Part shown: piece after piece, positions 35,325 through 43,623 of the stretch
Layout: every line of letters begins with the position of its first letter
Position numbering within the stretch: the first letter of the stretch is position 1
Origin: Microbacterium sp.
Lineage (GTDB): Bacteria; Actinomycetota; Actinomycetes; Actinomycetales; Microbacteriaceae
Length of the DNA: 49,370 bases
NCBI RefSeq assembly: GCF_026393345.1
Contig: NZ_JAPLAI010000043.1
Span: forward strand, 12,653-62,022
Direction: 5' to 3'
Position numbers and translations under genes: made by a program
Notes under the pieces: generated by a model
Database searches by the model: none
What the model saw: the letters and a program-made list of their open reading frames with translations, nothing else
Told to the model about the DNA's origin: nothing

Positions 35325-36274
35325 ATGGCGCAGCAGCCTGGGTGGTATCCGGATCCTGCGCACCCGGGTCAATCGCGGTGGTGGGATGGCCGCGAGTGGA
35401 CGGATCAGGCGGCGCGGGACGGTATCGCGTTCGCTGACCCACTCCGCGTGGTCGCACCACCGAGGCCCTCGAGGGTGAGGCGCGTGCCGGTGTGGCTGTG
35501 GATCGTTGCCGCGATCGCTGCGGTGCTGCTCCTGGTCTTCGCCTCGCCGTTCATCGCCCTCGCGGCGCTGATCGTGCTCATCACAGCCATCGTCGGGCTC
35601 GCACGACGCACGCCCACCTGGCTCCGCCTGCGATCGACGGGTGTCGCGGTGGGGGTCGTCGCTGCATCCGCGGTTGTTCTGCTGGTGTCGGGGGGGGGGG
35701 GGGGGGCGTGAACGCGGCGCTGACCTCCGGAGGTACGGACGATGTATCGGCGGGGAGTGTGACCTCCCGTGCGAGTCGTGAGCCGGCAGTGGCGAGTCCG
35801 GCTGTGTCGACGCCGTCGCCGACCCACACCCCGGTGACGATCACGCGCGACGAGGTCGTGACCGAGGCGATCCCGTTCGAGCGGGCCACGATGGACGACC
35901 CGAAGACGACGCGCGGTGAGACCTGGGTGGCCACTCCGGGAGTCGACGGTGTTCGGACGATGACCTACACGGTCACGCTGGTCGACGGCATCGAGACCGG
36001 CCGCGCCTTGGCCTCAGACGTCGTGACGACGGCACCCGTCACGGAGGTGACGGCGGTCGGCAGCTACGACGCGCCCGTCGTGCAGCAGCAGGCGCAGCCG
36101 GCCAGCGGCGGGTGCGATTCGAACTACGCGGACGCGTGCGTGCCGATCTCGAGCGATGTGGATTGTGCGGGTGGCGAGGGAGATGGACCGGAGTATCTCT
36201 CGGGCACTGCACGTGTGGTGGGAACCGACACGTACCGCTTGGACGCGAACCACGACGGCATCGCCTGCAACTGA
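35325..36274 (+). pseudogene. DUF2510-G5-excalibur surface protein split by a G17 tract
   Basis: The gene starts at ATG 35325 after GGGAG. Residues 1-33 are DUF2510 (QQPGWYPDPAHPGQSRWWDG), then two or three membrane helices ending LLVSGGGGG. A run of 17 G (35690-35706) then puts the frame at a stop, 35709-35711 (128 aa). In another frame the protein continues with a Ser/Thr linker, a G5 domain (TITRDEVVTEAIPFERATMD; TYTVTLVDGIETGR) and a C-terminal excalibur calcium-binding domain (CDSNYADACVP; RLDANHDGIACN) to 36274. A tract of 15 or 18 G would join them into about 315 aa. This is either phase variation or a homopolymer read error. Confidence 0.85.
35690..35706 (+). repeat. Homopolymeric G17 tract, candidate phase-variation switch
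   Basis: Seventeen consecutive G encode the Gly linker between the last membrane helix and the extracellular G5 domain. Loss of two or gain of one G restores the full reading frame. It is by far the longest homopolymer I see in the window. Confidence 0.9.
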
Positions 36275-36279
36275 GCGTG

Positions 36280-36366
36280 CTAGCGGCGTCCGGCATAGAT
36301 CATCCGCGCGGGAACGTCATCGGCCATCGACAGAGTGACGTCGTGCTCGTTCTCCCTCGTGGTCAT
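36280..36366 (-). pseudogene. Short reading frame, possible truncated gene remnant
   Basis: 28 residues from ATG 36366. The segment MADDVPARMIYAGRR resembles the start of short actinobacterial proteins that go on for about 60-100 more residues (DUF6504-like, from memory), but here a stop follows at once. It has no Shine-Dalgarno. It may be a remnant cut off by the surface-protein gene downstream, or a chance frame. Confidence 0.25.
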
Positions 36367-36487
36367 GACTTCAGAGTAGAACAGGGATTCGAGATGCGGG
36401 AGTCGCAAACGACGGAATCTCCAGGCCCGGATACCTTCCTCCCTCATGATGCTTCCCTCTGTCTCGTGCAATGTCGGAGGTACGTTC

Positions 36488-36493
36488 TAATCT
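36488..36493 (+). promoter_or_regulatory. -10 element for a leaderless transcript (HNH gene)
   Basis: TAATCT ends 6 nt before ATG 36500. Confidence 0.5.
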
Positions 36494-36499
36494 GGTGGC

Positions 36500-37822
36500 A
36501 TGGCGATCGAAGACGACGCGAACCTCACCCCCGGCGGGTGGAGTGATACGAACCGCCCCGACACCCTCGACCGGGTGATCGAGACGACCGCGCAGCTGGC
36601 AGCGGCCACCGCTGAACGACTTCGATGCGTTGCGCAGCTGCATCGTGAAGCGGTGCGCGCGTCGGAGGAAGGCGGCGCGGTGAGCCGAGAACTCGTCGAA
36701 CGCTCGTTGCGGCTCGAGCTGTCGGCAGCGCTTCGCATCACGGAGCGCGCCGCAGATGCCCTCCTGTCCCGCGCCGACGCCCTGGTGAACCGCCACCCGA
36801 ACGCGCTTGAGGCATTGGCCCGCGGCACGATCACCGAACGTCACGCCGACCTCTTCACCGATGCGATGGATGAGCTGCAGCCCGAGCAGCGCGCCGACAT
36901 CGAGGACCTCGCGCTGAAGCGGGCAGAGGAGCTCGCAACGGGTGCGTATCGCCGATGGCTGCAACGACTGGTCGACACGATCAACGCTCCGACACTCGCT
37001 GAGCGGCATCACGAGGCTCTGGCCCGACGCGGGGTCACCGTGACGAGCGACCGCGACGGCATGGGCACGTTGGCCGTCCATGGTCCTGCCGTTGAGGTCC
37101 ACGCCGTCTTCGACCGGATCACGCGGATGAGCAAGGTCATCGGCGACCAGGATGGCGAGACGCGTTCGCGCGACCAGTTGCGTGCCGACATCCTGTTCGA
37201 CCTGCTGATCGAAGGCGTGGTCACCGCTCATCCCAAGAGAGCCCGGGGCATCCGCGCCGAGGTCATCGTGACCGTACCGGCGCTGTCGCTCCTTCGCGAT
37301 TCCGTCGCTGACGCGGCGCCGGCGACCGTCGAAGGCATCGGGCCGATCCCCATCCACCGCGCTCGCGAGCTCTGCGGTGACGCTAAGGACTGGATGCGGG
37401 TGCTGACCCATCCCGAAACCGGAGTCGTCCTATCTGTGGGGCGCAAGAAGTACCGACCACCGGCGCAGCTCGCACAGCTGGTCCAGTGGCGAGCGGAGCG
37501 CTGCCTCGCTCCGGGGTGCGGGATGCCGGCGCACCGGTGCGAGATCGACCATTCCGTCGCCTGGGCTGAGGGCGGAGTCACGGCCGCCTGGAATCTCGAT
37601 CCCCTCTGCAAGGGTCACCACGTGATACGACATCACGGTGGGTGGGAGATTCGTCAGCTCGAGGGCGGCGTCCTCGAATGGACCTCCCCCCTCGGCCGGG
37701 TCTACCTCGCGGAACCCGAGCGACGAACGCCATCCTTCCGGCCCGCTACCGGTGGCGGACGCGGGGGATCGGCGTGGGCGGCCGCGTCGTCGGCGATGGC
37801 GGGGGAGTCCGCACCGTTCTGA
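36500..37822 (+). CDS. DUF222/HNH endonuclease-domain protein
   Basis: 440 aa, the architecture of a large actinobacterial paralogous family. The N-terminal ~300 residues are the helical DUF222 (RLRCVAQLHREAVRASEEGG, ALARGTITERHADLFTDAMD). The HNH nuclease is at about 330-390: CLAPGCGMPAHRCEIDHSVA, then WNLDPLCKGHHVIRH, with zinc-type Cys and the His-Asn-His. The biological role is unresolved; copies are often many per genome. It could act on DNA; no restriction-modification gene is beside it. Confidence 0.92.
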   Translation: MAIEDDANLTPGGWSDTNRPDTLDRVIETTAQLAAATAERLRCVAQLHREAVRASEEGGAVSRELVERSLRLELSAALRITERAADALLSRADALVNRHPNALEALARGTITERHADLFTDAMDELQPEQRADIEDLALKRAEELATGAYRRWLQRLVDTINAPTLAERHHEALARRGVTVTSDRDGMGTLAVHGPAVEVHAVFDRITRMSKVIGDQDGETRSRDQLRADILFDLLIEGVVTAHPKRARGIRAEVIVTVPALSLLRDSVADAAPATVEGIGPIPIHRARELCGDAKDWMRVLTHPETGVVLSVGRKKYRPPAQLAQLVQWRAERCLAPGCGMPAHRCEIDHSVAWAEGGVTAAWNLDPLCKGHHVIRHHGGWEIRQLEGGVLEWTSPLGRVYLAEPERRTPSFRPATGGGRGGSAWAAASSAMAGESAPF

Positions 37823-37848
37823 TCGCCTGCCCGTGCGACCATGCTGTG

Positions 37849-38361
37849 ATGAGCGATGACACCGGCAAGAGCGATGACACCGCGGGGCCGATCGTCCGCG
37901 TCCGTCCGATGACGCAGGCCGAGTACGACCACTGGCAGGTGCATCTCGCCGACGACTACGCGAACGAGCAGGTCGCCGCGGGGCGATGGCCGGCACAGGG
38001 CGCCCTGCAACGGGCGCTGGAGGAGAACGCGCGGAGCCTGCCCGACGGACTCGACACCGCCCGGATGCTGTTGCTGCGCGGCGTGCTCGACGACGACACC
38101 CCCATCGGGCGCGCCTGGGTCAGTCTCGACCATCCGCGCGAGGCGCCCGACGTCGCCTTCCTCTACGACATCGAGGTCGAGTCCGACTTCCGCGGTCAGG
38201 GACTCGGCCGCGCGCTGCTGAGCGCGGTGGAGCAGGCCGTCCGAGAGGCCGGCGTGGGATCGCTCGAACTCAACGTGTTCGGCCGCAACCACGTCGCCGT
38301 GCGGCTCTACAGCTCACAGGGGTATGAGGTCGTCACCCAGCAGATGCGCAAGGCGCTGTAA
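37849..38361 (+). CDS. GNAT N-acetyltransferase
   Basis: 170 aa from ATG 37849; GACCAT ends 6 nt upstream. The GNAT motif A is YDIEVESDFRGQGLGRALLS, with RGQGLG as the acetyl-CoA-binding loop, followed by ELNVFGRNHVAVRLYSSQGY. The N-terminal ~25 residues are acidic and variable (two SDDT repeats). The substrate is unknown. A strong terminator follows, shared with convergent luxS. Confidence 0.9.
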   Translation: MSDDTGKSDDTAGPIVRVRPMTQAEYDHWQVHLADDYANEQVAAGRWPAQGALQRALEENARSLPDGLDTARMLLLRGVLDDDTPIGRAWVSLDHPREAPDVAFLYDIEVESDFRGQGLGRALLSAVEQAVREAGVGSLELNVFGRNHVAVRLYSSQGYEVVTQQMRKAL

Positions 38362-38408
38362 CGTCCTTCGGACGCCGATCCCCGAAGCGATCGGCGCCCG
38401 AAGGACGT
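38361..38408. terminator. Bidirectional hairpin terminator
   Basis: An 11-bp stem (38361-38371 with 38398-38408), one mismatch, then an 8-bp stem (38373-38380 with 38389-38396), 8-nt loop. It sits between the convergent GNAT and luxS genes and starts at the GNAT stop codon. Confidence 0.85.
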
Positions 38409-38418
38409 GGGAGAGCGG

Positions 38419-38892
38419 TCAGACGCCGACGCGCACGAACGCGTCGTGGCTGATGCCCTGATCGAGGACGACCTTCGCCCATTCCCGCGCCGTGTGCAGC
38501 GAGTGGTCGCGGTAGTTGCCGCACTCGAGCGCGGAGACAGCGGGGATGTCGGATTCGACAGCGTCCTCGGCGATGAACCGCAGGCTGTCGGTCAGGGCTG
38601 CGGCGACGTCGGGCACGGCCGGCTCACCCCACATGAGCAAGTGGAAGCCGGTGCGGCAGCCGAACGGCGAGATGTCGATGACACCGTCGATGCGGTCGCG
38701 AAGCAGCTCCGCGAGCATGTGCTCCAGCGTGTGAATGCCGGCGGTGGGGATCTCTTGCACGTTCGGCTGCGTGAACCGCACGTCGAAGTTGGTGAGCGCA
38801 TCACCCTTCGGGCCGTGCTCGACGCCGATCTTGCGCACGTACGGCGCCAGGACAGCATTGTGGTCGAGCGTGAAGCTCTCGATCTGGGGCAT
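38419..38892 (-). CDS. luxS: S-ribosylhomocysteine lyase LuxS
   Basis: 157 aa. It splits S-ribosylhomocysteine into homocysteine and DPD, the precursor of autoinducer-2. The zinc ligands His54 and His58 (HTLEH) and Cys124 ([11 protein letters not shown]) are in place, as is the active-site Cys79 in [13 protein letters not shown]. Length is normal. The ATG overlaps the aminotransferase stop by 4 nt, so luxS is the last gene of metQ-metN-metI-aminotransferase-luxS. That context points to methionine-cycle recycling, with AI-2 signalling as a possible by-product. Confidence 0.97.
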   Translation of the reverse strand: MPQIESFTLDHNAVLAPYVRKIGVEHGPKGDALTNFDVRFTQPNVQEIPTAGIHTLEHMLAELLRDRIDGVIDISPFGCRTGFHLLMWGEPAVPDVAAALTDSLRFIAEDAVESDIPAVSALECGNYRDHSLHTAREWAKVVLDQGISHDAFVRVGV

Positions 38893-40061
38893 CAGTTCCT
38901 CCTCATGAACGCGTCGAGGCGTTCGATCAATTCCACCAGACTCTGCTCGTCGTGAACGAGTCCGATGCGGATGTGGCCGCGGCCGCGCGGGCCGAACCCA
39001 TCGCCGGGCGCCACGGCCACACGTTCCTCTTCGCGCAGCCGCGCGGCGAACTCGACGGCATCTCCGCCGCCCGGCACGCGCACCCACACGAAGAACGTTC
39101 CCTCCGGGACGAAGACATCCCAGCCGAGCGACTGCAGTCCGGTGACGACGACATCGCGACGGCGCTGGTACACCTCGACGAGCGCGGACGCGGCGGACTG
39201 GTCGCCGGCGAGCGCGACCGCGGCCGCCTCCTGCGTGGCGCCGAACATGGTGCTGAACGCGTGCGCCTGGTACCGCTTCATCCCGTCGATGACGGAGGCG
39301 TTCCCGGCGGCATACCCGAACCGCCAGCCTGCCATGCTGTACGTTTTCGACAGCGTCTGCACCTCGACGGTGCGCTCGGTGTCCACCGTCAGCGCGGAGA
39401 GCGGTCGGTTCCCGTCGAACCCGAGGGATGCGTAGGCGAAGTCGTGCACGAAGGCGGCCCCCGTACGCTCGGCGAACGACACCGCACCCTCGAACGTCGC
39501 GCGGGTGGCGAGCGCCCCGGTCGGGTTGTTCGGATAGTTCAGCAGCAGCGCGCGCGCCGCATTCAGCCGCTCGAGAGCGGCGAAGTCCGGCTGGAAGCCG
39601 GGTTCCGTCAGCGGCAGCGGCTCAATGCGCGCCTGCGCGAGATCCGCAGCGGACGTGTACATGGGGTATCCGGGATCGGGCAGCACGACAGTCGACCCGG
39701 GATCGGCGAGCGAGAGCACGGCAGCCATCAGCCCCTCGTGCGATCCGTGGAAGACAGCTACCTGGGTGGCGGGGTCCAGGGCGACGCCATGATCCTCCCG
39801 ATAGCGCAGCGCCACCGCATCCCGCACCGACGGCCGTCCCGCGTACGAGGGGTAACGGTGGTTCACCGGGTCCGCGACCTCGCGCTGCATCGCCGCGACG
39901 ATGTGCTCCGGCGTCGGCAGGTCGGGATTCCCCTTGGACACGTCGATCATCCGCGGCCCCGGCAGTGCCGACAACCGTGCGATCTCGCGGTCCATGGCGC
40001 CCCAGAAGTTCGGCGGCAGGGCGCGTACCCGCTCGGCGGGGGTGAAGGTGGCCACGCTCAC
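38892..40061 (-). CDS. PLP-dependent class I/II aminotransferase
   Basis: 389 aa, fold-type I. The PLP lysine is in [20 protein letters not shown]; the [11 protein letters not shown] and [14 protein letters not shown] segments give the Asn and Asp/Tyr contacts, and the RIGLVHDEQ stretch near the end may carry the carboxylate-binding Arg. The fold resembles succinyldiaminopimelate/alanine-type aminotransferases, but the position between metI and luxS, with 4-nt overlaps on both sides, suggests a sulfur amino acid substrate such as methionine, its keto acid, or a C-S lyase function (inference). Confidence 0.9.
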   Translation of the reverse strand: MSVATFTPAERVRALPPNFWGAMDREIARLSALPGPRMIDVSKGNPDLPTPEHIVAAMQREVADPVNHRYPSYAGRPSVRDAVALRYREDHGVALDPATQVAVFHGSHEGLMAAVLSLADPGSTVVLPDPGYPMYTSAADLAQARIEPLPLTEPGFQPDFAALERLNAARALLLNYPNNPTGALATRATFEGAVSFAERTGAAFVHDFAYASLGFDGNRPLSALTVDTERTVEVQTLSKTYSMAGWRFGYAAGNASVIDGMKRYQAHAFSTMFGATQEAAAVALAGDQSAASALVEVYQRRRDVVVTGLQSLGWDVFVPEGTFFVWVRVPGGGDAVEFAARLREEERVAVAPGDGFGPRGRGHIRIGLVHDEQSLVELIERLDAFMRRN

Positions 40062-40726
40062 CGCCGCCGGTAGCGACGCGCGACCGCGTTGCCGATCGTC
40101 TGGATGCCCTGCACCAGCACGATGAGCGTGATCACTGTGATCACCATGGCGAAGCCGTCATACCGCTGGTAGCCGTACGAGAGCGCGAGATCACCGATAC
40201 CGCCGGCTCCGACGGTGCCCGCCATCGCGGTCGCGTCGATGAGGCCGACCGTCGCGATCGTCACCGCGAGGATGAGGGAGCTCCGCGCCTCGGGCAGCAG
40301 GAACCGCCAGAAGATCTGCAGCGGCGTCGCCCCCATCGACCGTGCCGCCTCGACCACGCCGCTCGGGACCTCCAGCAGCGAGTTCTCGACCAGGCGCCCG
40401 ATATACGGGGCGATCATGACGGTAAGCGGCACGATCGCCGCCCACACACCGATGCTCGTACCCACGACGAGCCGCGTGAAGGGCAGGATCGCGACGAGCA
40501 GGATGATGAACGGCAGCGACCGGAAGACGTTGACGATCGTGCCGAGGATGAGGTTGACGGGTCGGTTCGGCAGGACGCCGCCCGCGCGGGTGACGGCGAG
40601 CACGGTGCCGATGATGATGCCGAGGATCGACCCGAACACGAGCGAAACGCCCAGCATCTGCAGCGTCTCGCCGAGTGCCTTGAAGAAGATCTCCGGAGTG
40701 ATCAGAGTCCACTTGTCACCGTTCAT
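40058..40726 (-). CDS. metI: Methionine ABC transporter permease MetI
   Basis: 222 aa. Five to six transmembrane helices lie in a BPD_transp_1 domain, starting ALGETLQMLGVSLVFGSILG, with the cytoplasmic EAA loop EAARSMGATPLQIFWRFLLP that contacts the ATPase. VNVFRSLPFIILLVAILPFT and AMAGTVGAGGIGDLA are typical of MetI. It overlaps metN upstream and the aminotransferase downstream by 4 nt each. Confidence 0.95.
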   Translation of the reverse strand: MNGDKWTLITPEIFFKALGETLQMLGVSLVFGSILGIIIGTVLAVTRAGGVLPNRPVNLILGTIVNVFRSLPFIILLVAILPFTRLVVGTSIGVWAAIVPLTVMIAPYIGRLVENSLLEVPSGVVEAARSMGATPLQIFWRFLLPEARSSLILAVTIATVGLIDATAMAGTVGAGGIGDLALSYGYQRYDGFAMVITVITLIVLVQGIQTIGNAVARRYRRR

Positions 40727-41754
40727 GCGGCGACCTCCTCGAGGTGGACGACCCGCTCGGAGAGGAATCGCCGCGCGGCGGCGATCTTGTCGGGGGCTCC
40801 GGTGACCTTCACGATCATCTGGCCCACCGTGTGCTCCTGGATCTCGGTCATATCGGCGTGCAGCATGTTGACCTCGACACCGATGTCGGTGATGAGGGTC
40901 GATACCAGCGGCTGGGTCACTTCGGCGTCGAGGAGGAGAAGGCGCCAGAGTCCGTCGGCGCCCATGTGCTCCACGACACGACCCGGAACACTCTGCGGGA
41001 TGACGGTGGAGACGAAGTCGCGCGTGACTGGGGCCTGCGGGCGCAGGAACGTGTCGAGCACCGATCCGCGCTCGACGACCTCGCCGCCGGCCATCACCGC
41101 GACGTCGTCGGCGAGATCCTTGATGACATCCATCTCGTGGGTCACCACGAGGATGGTGGTGCCGTACTCGCGGTTGATGCTGCGCAGCAGGTCGATGATC
41201 TGCACCGTGGTGGTCGGGTCGAGTGCGCTTGTTGCCTCGTCCGCCAGCAGGATGCGGGGGTTCCGCGCCAGCGCGCGGGCGATGCCGACGCGTTGCTTCT
41301 GCCCGCCCGACAGCTCGCCGGGGTGGTTGTCGGCCTTCGCAGACAGCCCGACGAAGTCGAGCACCTCGTCCGCGCGCTTCCGCGCCTCGACCTTGCTCAC
41401 GCCGTCGAGCCGCAACGGCATCGCGACGTTGTCGCGCACCCGCACCGTTTCGAGCAGGTTGAACTGCTGGAAGATCATGCCGGTCGTCTTCTGTGCCTCG
41501 CGAAGCGCAGCGCCGCGGAGGCTCCCCACATCGACACCGTCGACGACCACACGGCCGCTCGTCGGCTTCTCGATCCCGTTCACGAGCCGGATGAGAGTGG
41601 ACTTCCCGGCGCCGGAGTACCCGATGACGCCGTGGATCGTGCCCGGCCGCACTTCGAGGGAGACGCCGCGGAGGGCCGCCGTGGTGGCGGCCCTCCCGGG
41701 GAATGTCTTGGAGACGTCGTCGAAGACGACGCCCCCGGCGTCAGTGGAACTCAC
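40723..41754 (-). CDS. metN: Methionine ABC transporter ATPase MetN
   Basis: 343 aa from GTG 41754, whose GTGA overlap with the metQ stop matches the other junctions; ATG 41763 is an alternative. Walker A is GYSGAGKSTLIRLV, the signature LSGGQKQRVGIARAL, Walker B ILLADEATSALDP and the H-loop VVTHEMDV. The C-terminal ~90 residues form a NIL domain (VSTLITDIGVEVNMLHADMT), which binds methionine and inhibits transport when the inside pool is high. Confidence 0.96.
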   Translation of the reverse strand: MSSTDAGGVVFDDVSKTFPGRAATTAALRGVSLEVRPGTIHGVIGYSGAGKSTLIRLVNGIEKPTSGRVVVDGVDVGSLRGAALREAQKTTGMIFQQFNLLETVRVRDNVAMPLRLDGVSKVEARKRADEVLDFVGLSAKADNHPGELSGGQKQRVGIARALARNPRILLADEATSALDPTTTVQIIDLLRSINREYGTTILVVTHEMDVIKDLADDVAVMAGGEVVERGSVLDTFLRPQAPVTRDFVSTVIPQSVPGRVVEHMGADGLWRLLLLDAEVTQPLVSTLITDIGVEVNMLHADMTEIQEHTVGQMIVKVTGAPDKIAAARRFLSERVVHLEEVAA

Positions 41755-42602
41755 TCGAACCATTCCGGCAGGTTGTAGCCCTTGTACTGCGGGTTGTCGG
41801 CGATGAAGGCGATGAACTCGTCGGACTGGTAGGCCGCCTTGATGGCCTGTGCCCAGTCGCTGTCCACGTCACTGGCGCGAACCGTGACGACGTTCGAGAA
41901 CTCGGTCGGCTGGTCTTCGAGGGCCAGCGCATCGTCGTAGTCGAGGCCGCCCGCGATGATGAAGTTGCCCTGGATGGTCGAGTAGTCGACGTCCTGCAGT
42001 GCCGGCACCTGCTGTGCGTTCTCGATCGGCGTGATGTTCAGGTTGTGCGGGTTGTCGGTGATGATCGACAGGTCGGCCGTGTTCGGGTCGTCCACGTCGT
42101 CGAAGTCGATCCAGCCCACGTCGCGGAGGATCAGCAGGCCACGGTAGAGGTTCGCGGGCGAGTTCGGCACGGTGATGGTGGAGCCGTCGGCGACGTCGTC
42201 GAGCGAAGACTTCTTGCCACCGAACAGCGCCATCCGCGGCGTCGGAACCTGCACCAGGGCGGCGTTGTCGATGCCCTCCTGCTCGTTGACGAACTCCATG
42301 TACACGGGGTGCTGCATGATGTTCGCGTCGATCTCGCCGCTCGCGACGGCCACGTTCACGACGATGCCGTCGGTGAAGTCCTGCAGTTCGACGGTGTAGC
42401 CCTCGTCCTCGAGAATCGGCTGGATACCCTCCTGGAACATCTCCAGGTAGGGCCCGGGGTTGAAGCCGATTTTGATGTCCGTCTTCTCGGCGGCGTCGCT
42501 GGAAGCGTCCGGTGCGGCGGCGGTGCCACCGCATGCCGACAGGGTGAGTGCGATCGCGGCGGCGCCGGCGGCGGCGAGCAGGGCCTTTCGGGCAGTGCGC
42601 AT
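41751..42602 (-). CDS. metQ: Methionine-binding lipoprotein MetQ
   Basis: 283 aa. A lipoprotein signal ends in LSAC with Cys24 as the lipid anchor. The mature part is a NlpA/MetQ-type binding protein: DIKIGFNPGPYLEMFQEGIQ, NIMQHPVYMEFVNE, TITVPNSPANLYRGL and NPQYKGYNLPEWFE. AGAGG lies 4 nt before the ATG. It is the first gene of the operon; no SAM riboswitch or S-box is visible in the leader, so any sensing is by another route. Confidence 0.96.
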   Translation of the reverse strand: MRTARKALLAAAGAAAIALTLSACGGTAAAPDASSDAAEKTDIKIGFNPGPYLEMFQEGIQPILEDEGYTVELQDFTDGIVVNVAVASGEIDANIMQHPVYMEFVNEQEGIDNAALVQVPTPRMALFGGKKSSLDDVADGSTITVPNSPANLYRGLLILRDVGWIDFDDVDDPNTADLSIITDNPHNLNITPIENAQQVPALQDVDYSTIQGNFIIAGGLDYDDALALEDQPTEFSNVVTVRASDVDSDWAQAIKAAYQSDEFIAFIADNPQYKGYNLPEWFE

Positions 42603-42716
42603 GAGTCCTCTTCGTGTGCTGTGGTGAGGTCGGTTCGCGTTCGACGGTAGTAAGGCGCTGTCACGCGACGAAAAGCGGCGTCACACGGGGCAACATGCCT
42701 CCGTCGATAGGTAGGC

Positions 42717-43047
42717 TCACGCCCCGTCGCGGACGGATCGCACGAAACCCTGCACGTTCTCGGTCAGCTGCTGGATGCGGCGTTGCCGGGCCGCATCCCG
42801 ATCGAAGCCGGTGTATGCGAGCGGCGGGAGCTTGCGCACGTTCCGGGAGCATTCGAACTGCGCGCACACGAGCGTGCCCACGGTGTCGCCCTTGCGCCCG
42901 GCGTCGCCCTTGCGCCCAGCGTCGCCTGCCCGCTTGGCGGCGAACAGGGGTATTGGCGAAATCGGCGGGCAGCAGCACGTTGCTGCGCTCACTGCGGGTC
43001 GCGTTGATGAACGAGGAGCGGACGGTGGATTCGATGAGAGGACGCAT
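42717..43047 (-). pseudogene. FBP (fibronectin-binding-like)-domain gene, internally deleted and frameshifted
   Basis: ATG 43047 with AAAGG upstream starts MRPLIESTVRSSFINATRSE, the N-terminus of the FBP family. After PADFANTP the matching frame ends. The FBP C-terminus (FAAKRAGDAGRKGD; VGTLVCAQFECSRNVRKL) resumes at once in another frame and runs to the stop at 42717. The family's central ~75 residues are missing, so a deletion plus frameshift has occurred. Inside the remnant an 18-bp unit is duplicated (42885-42917), doubling GDAGRK. It is clearly nonfunctional as FBP. Confidence 0.72.
42885..42917 (-). repeat. 18-bp-period tandem repeat in the FBP remnant
   Basis: The 15-mer at 42885-42899 recurs at 42903-42917, a period of 18 nt, duplicating six residues (GDAGRK). 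It lies next to the deletion junction and may mark slippage or illegitimate recombination there. Confidence 0.75.
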
Positions 43048-43278
43048 GGCTGTGCCTTTGAAGACTGCTCACGCGCGGACGCGCGCGGAGCGAGAAGAAT
43101 CGGGAGGACCCGTCGGGGTCGGGTAGGGAGATGAGGGAGCGGGCCGGATGCTCTACCTCGCGCCGGCGCAGAGCGCGCCGACGACCTCCTCACACCCGAC
43201 GGGCGGTCCCTCGGCAGTCATGCGGACAAGGGTAGACCCTTCCGGTCACGGCGCAACCCGGCCCCAGGCCAGGCCCCG

Positions 43279-43284
43279 TAGGGT
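43279..43284 (+). promoter_or_regulatory. -10 element for a leaderless transcript (small membrane protein)
   Basis: TAGGGT ends 6 nt before ATG 43291. Confidence 0.45.
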
Positions 43285-43290
43285 GACGGA

Positions 43291-43623
43291 ATGACGGTTC
43301 TCTCGGTCTTCTCCCGTGCGCTCGGCGGCGCGCTTCTGGTCAACGCGGTGCCGCACGGGGTGAGCGGCGTCCAGGGCCGCCCCTTCCCGACCCCGTTCGC
43401 CGACCCGCCCGGCGAGGGCATGTCGCCGCCGCTCGTCAACGTCGCCTGGAGCGCCATCAACGTGAGCCTCGGGCTGCTGGTGCTCCGCGACGGCGTTCGG
43501 TCGCGCGCCGAGGCGGTCGGCGCGCTCGTCGGCGGCGTCGCCATGGCCTTCGGCGTCGCCTACCACTTCGGGTCGGTCATGGCCGGCGGACGAGGACTCC
43601 GCGGGATACGACGAGTCCGGTGA
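43291..43623 (+). CDS. Small membrane protein of unknown function
   Basis: 110 aa with hydrophobic segments at about 5-20, 48-65 and 77-95. Conserved-looking features are NAVPHGVSGVQGRPFPTPFA near the N-terminus and AWSAINVSLGLLVLRDGVRS. I know similar short membrane proteins in related genomes but no function. Its 3' end overlaps the convergent gene by 47 nt, so the C-terminal GLRGIRRVR is read over the other gene's 3' coding end. Confidence 0.7.
   Translation: MTVLSVFSRALGGALLVNAVPHGVSGVQGRPFPTPFADPPGEGMSPPLVNVAWSAINVSLGLLVLRDGVRSRAEAVGALVGGVAMAFGVAYHFGSVMAGGRGLRGIRRVR

Noticed and set aside
36500..37822. HNH protein as part of a restriction or phage-defence island
   Set aside because: DUF222/HNH proteins are scattered in many copies in actinobacteria, and no methyltransferase, helicase or defence gene is adjacent.
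42603..42716. SAM-responsive riboswitch in front of metQ
   Set aside because: The leader is short and shows none of the conserved S-box, SAM-II or SAM-IV elements I can recognise.
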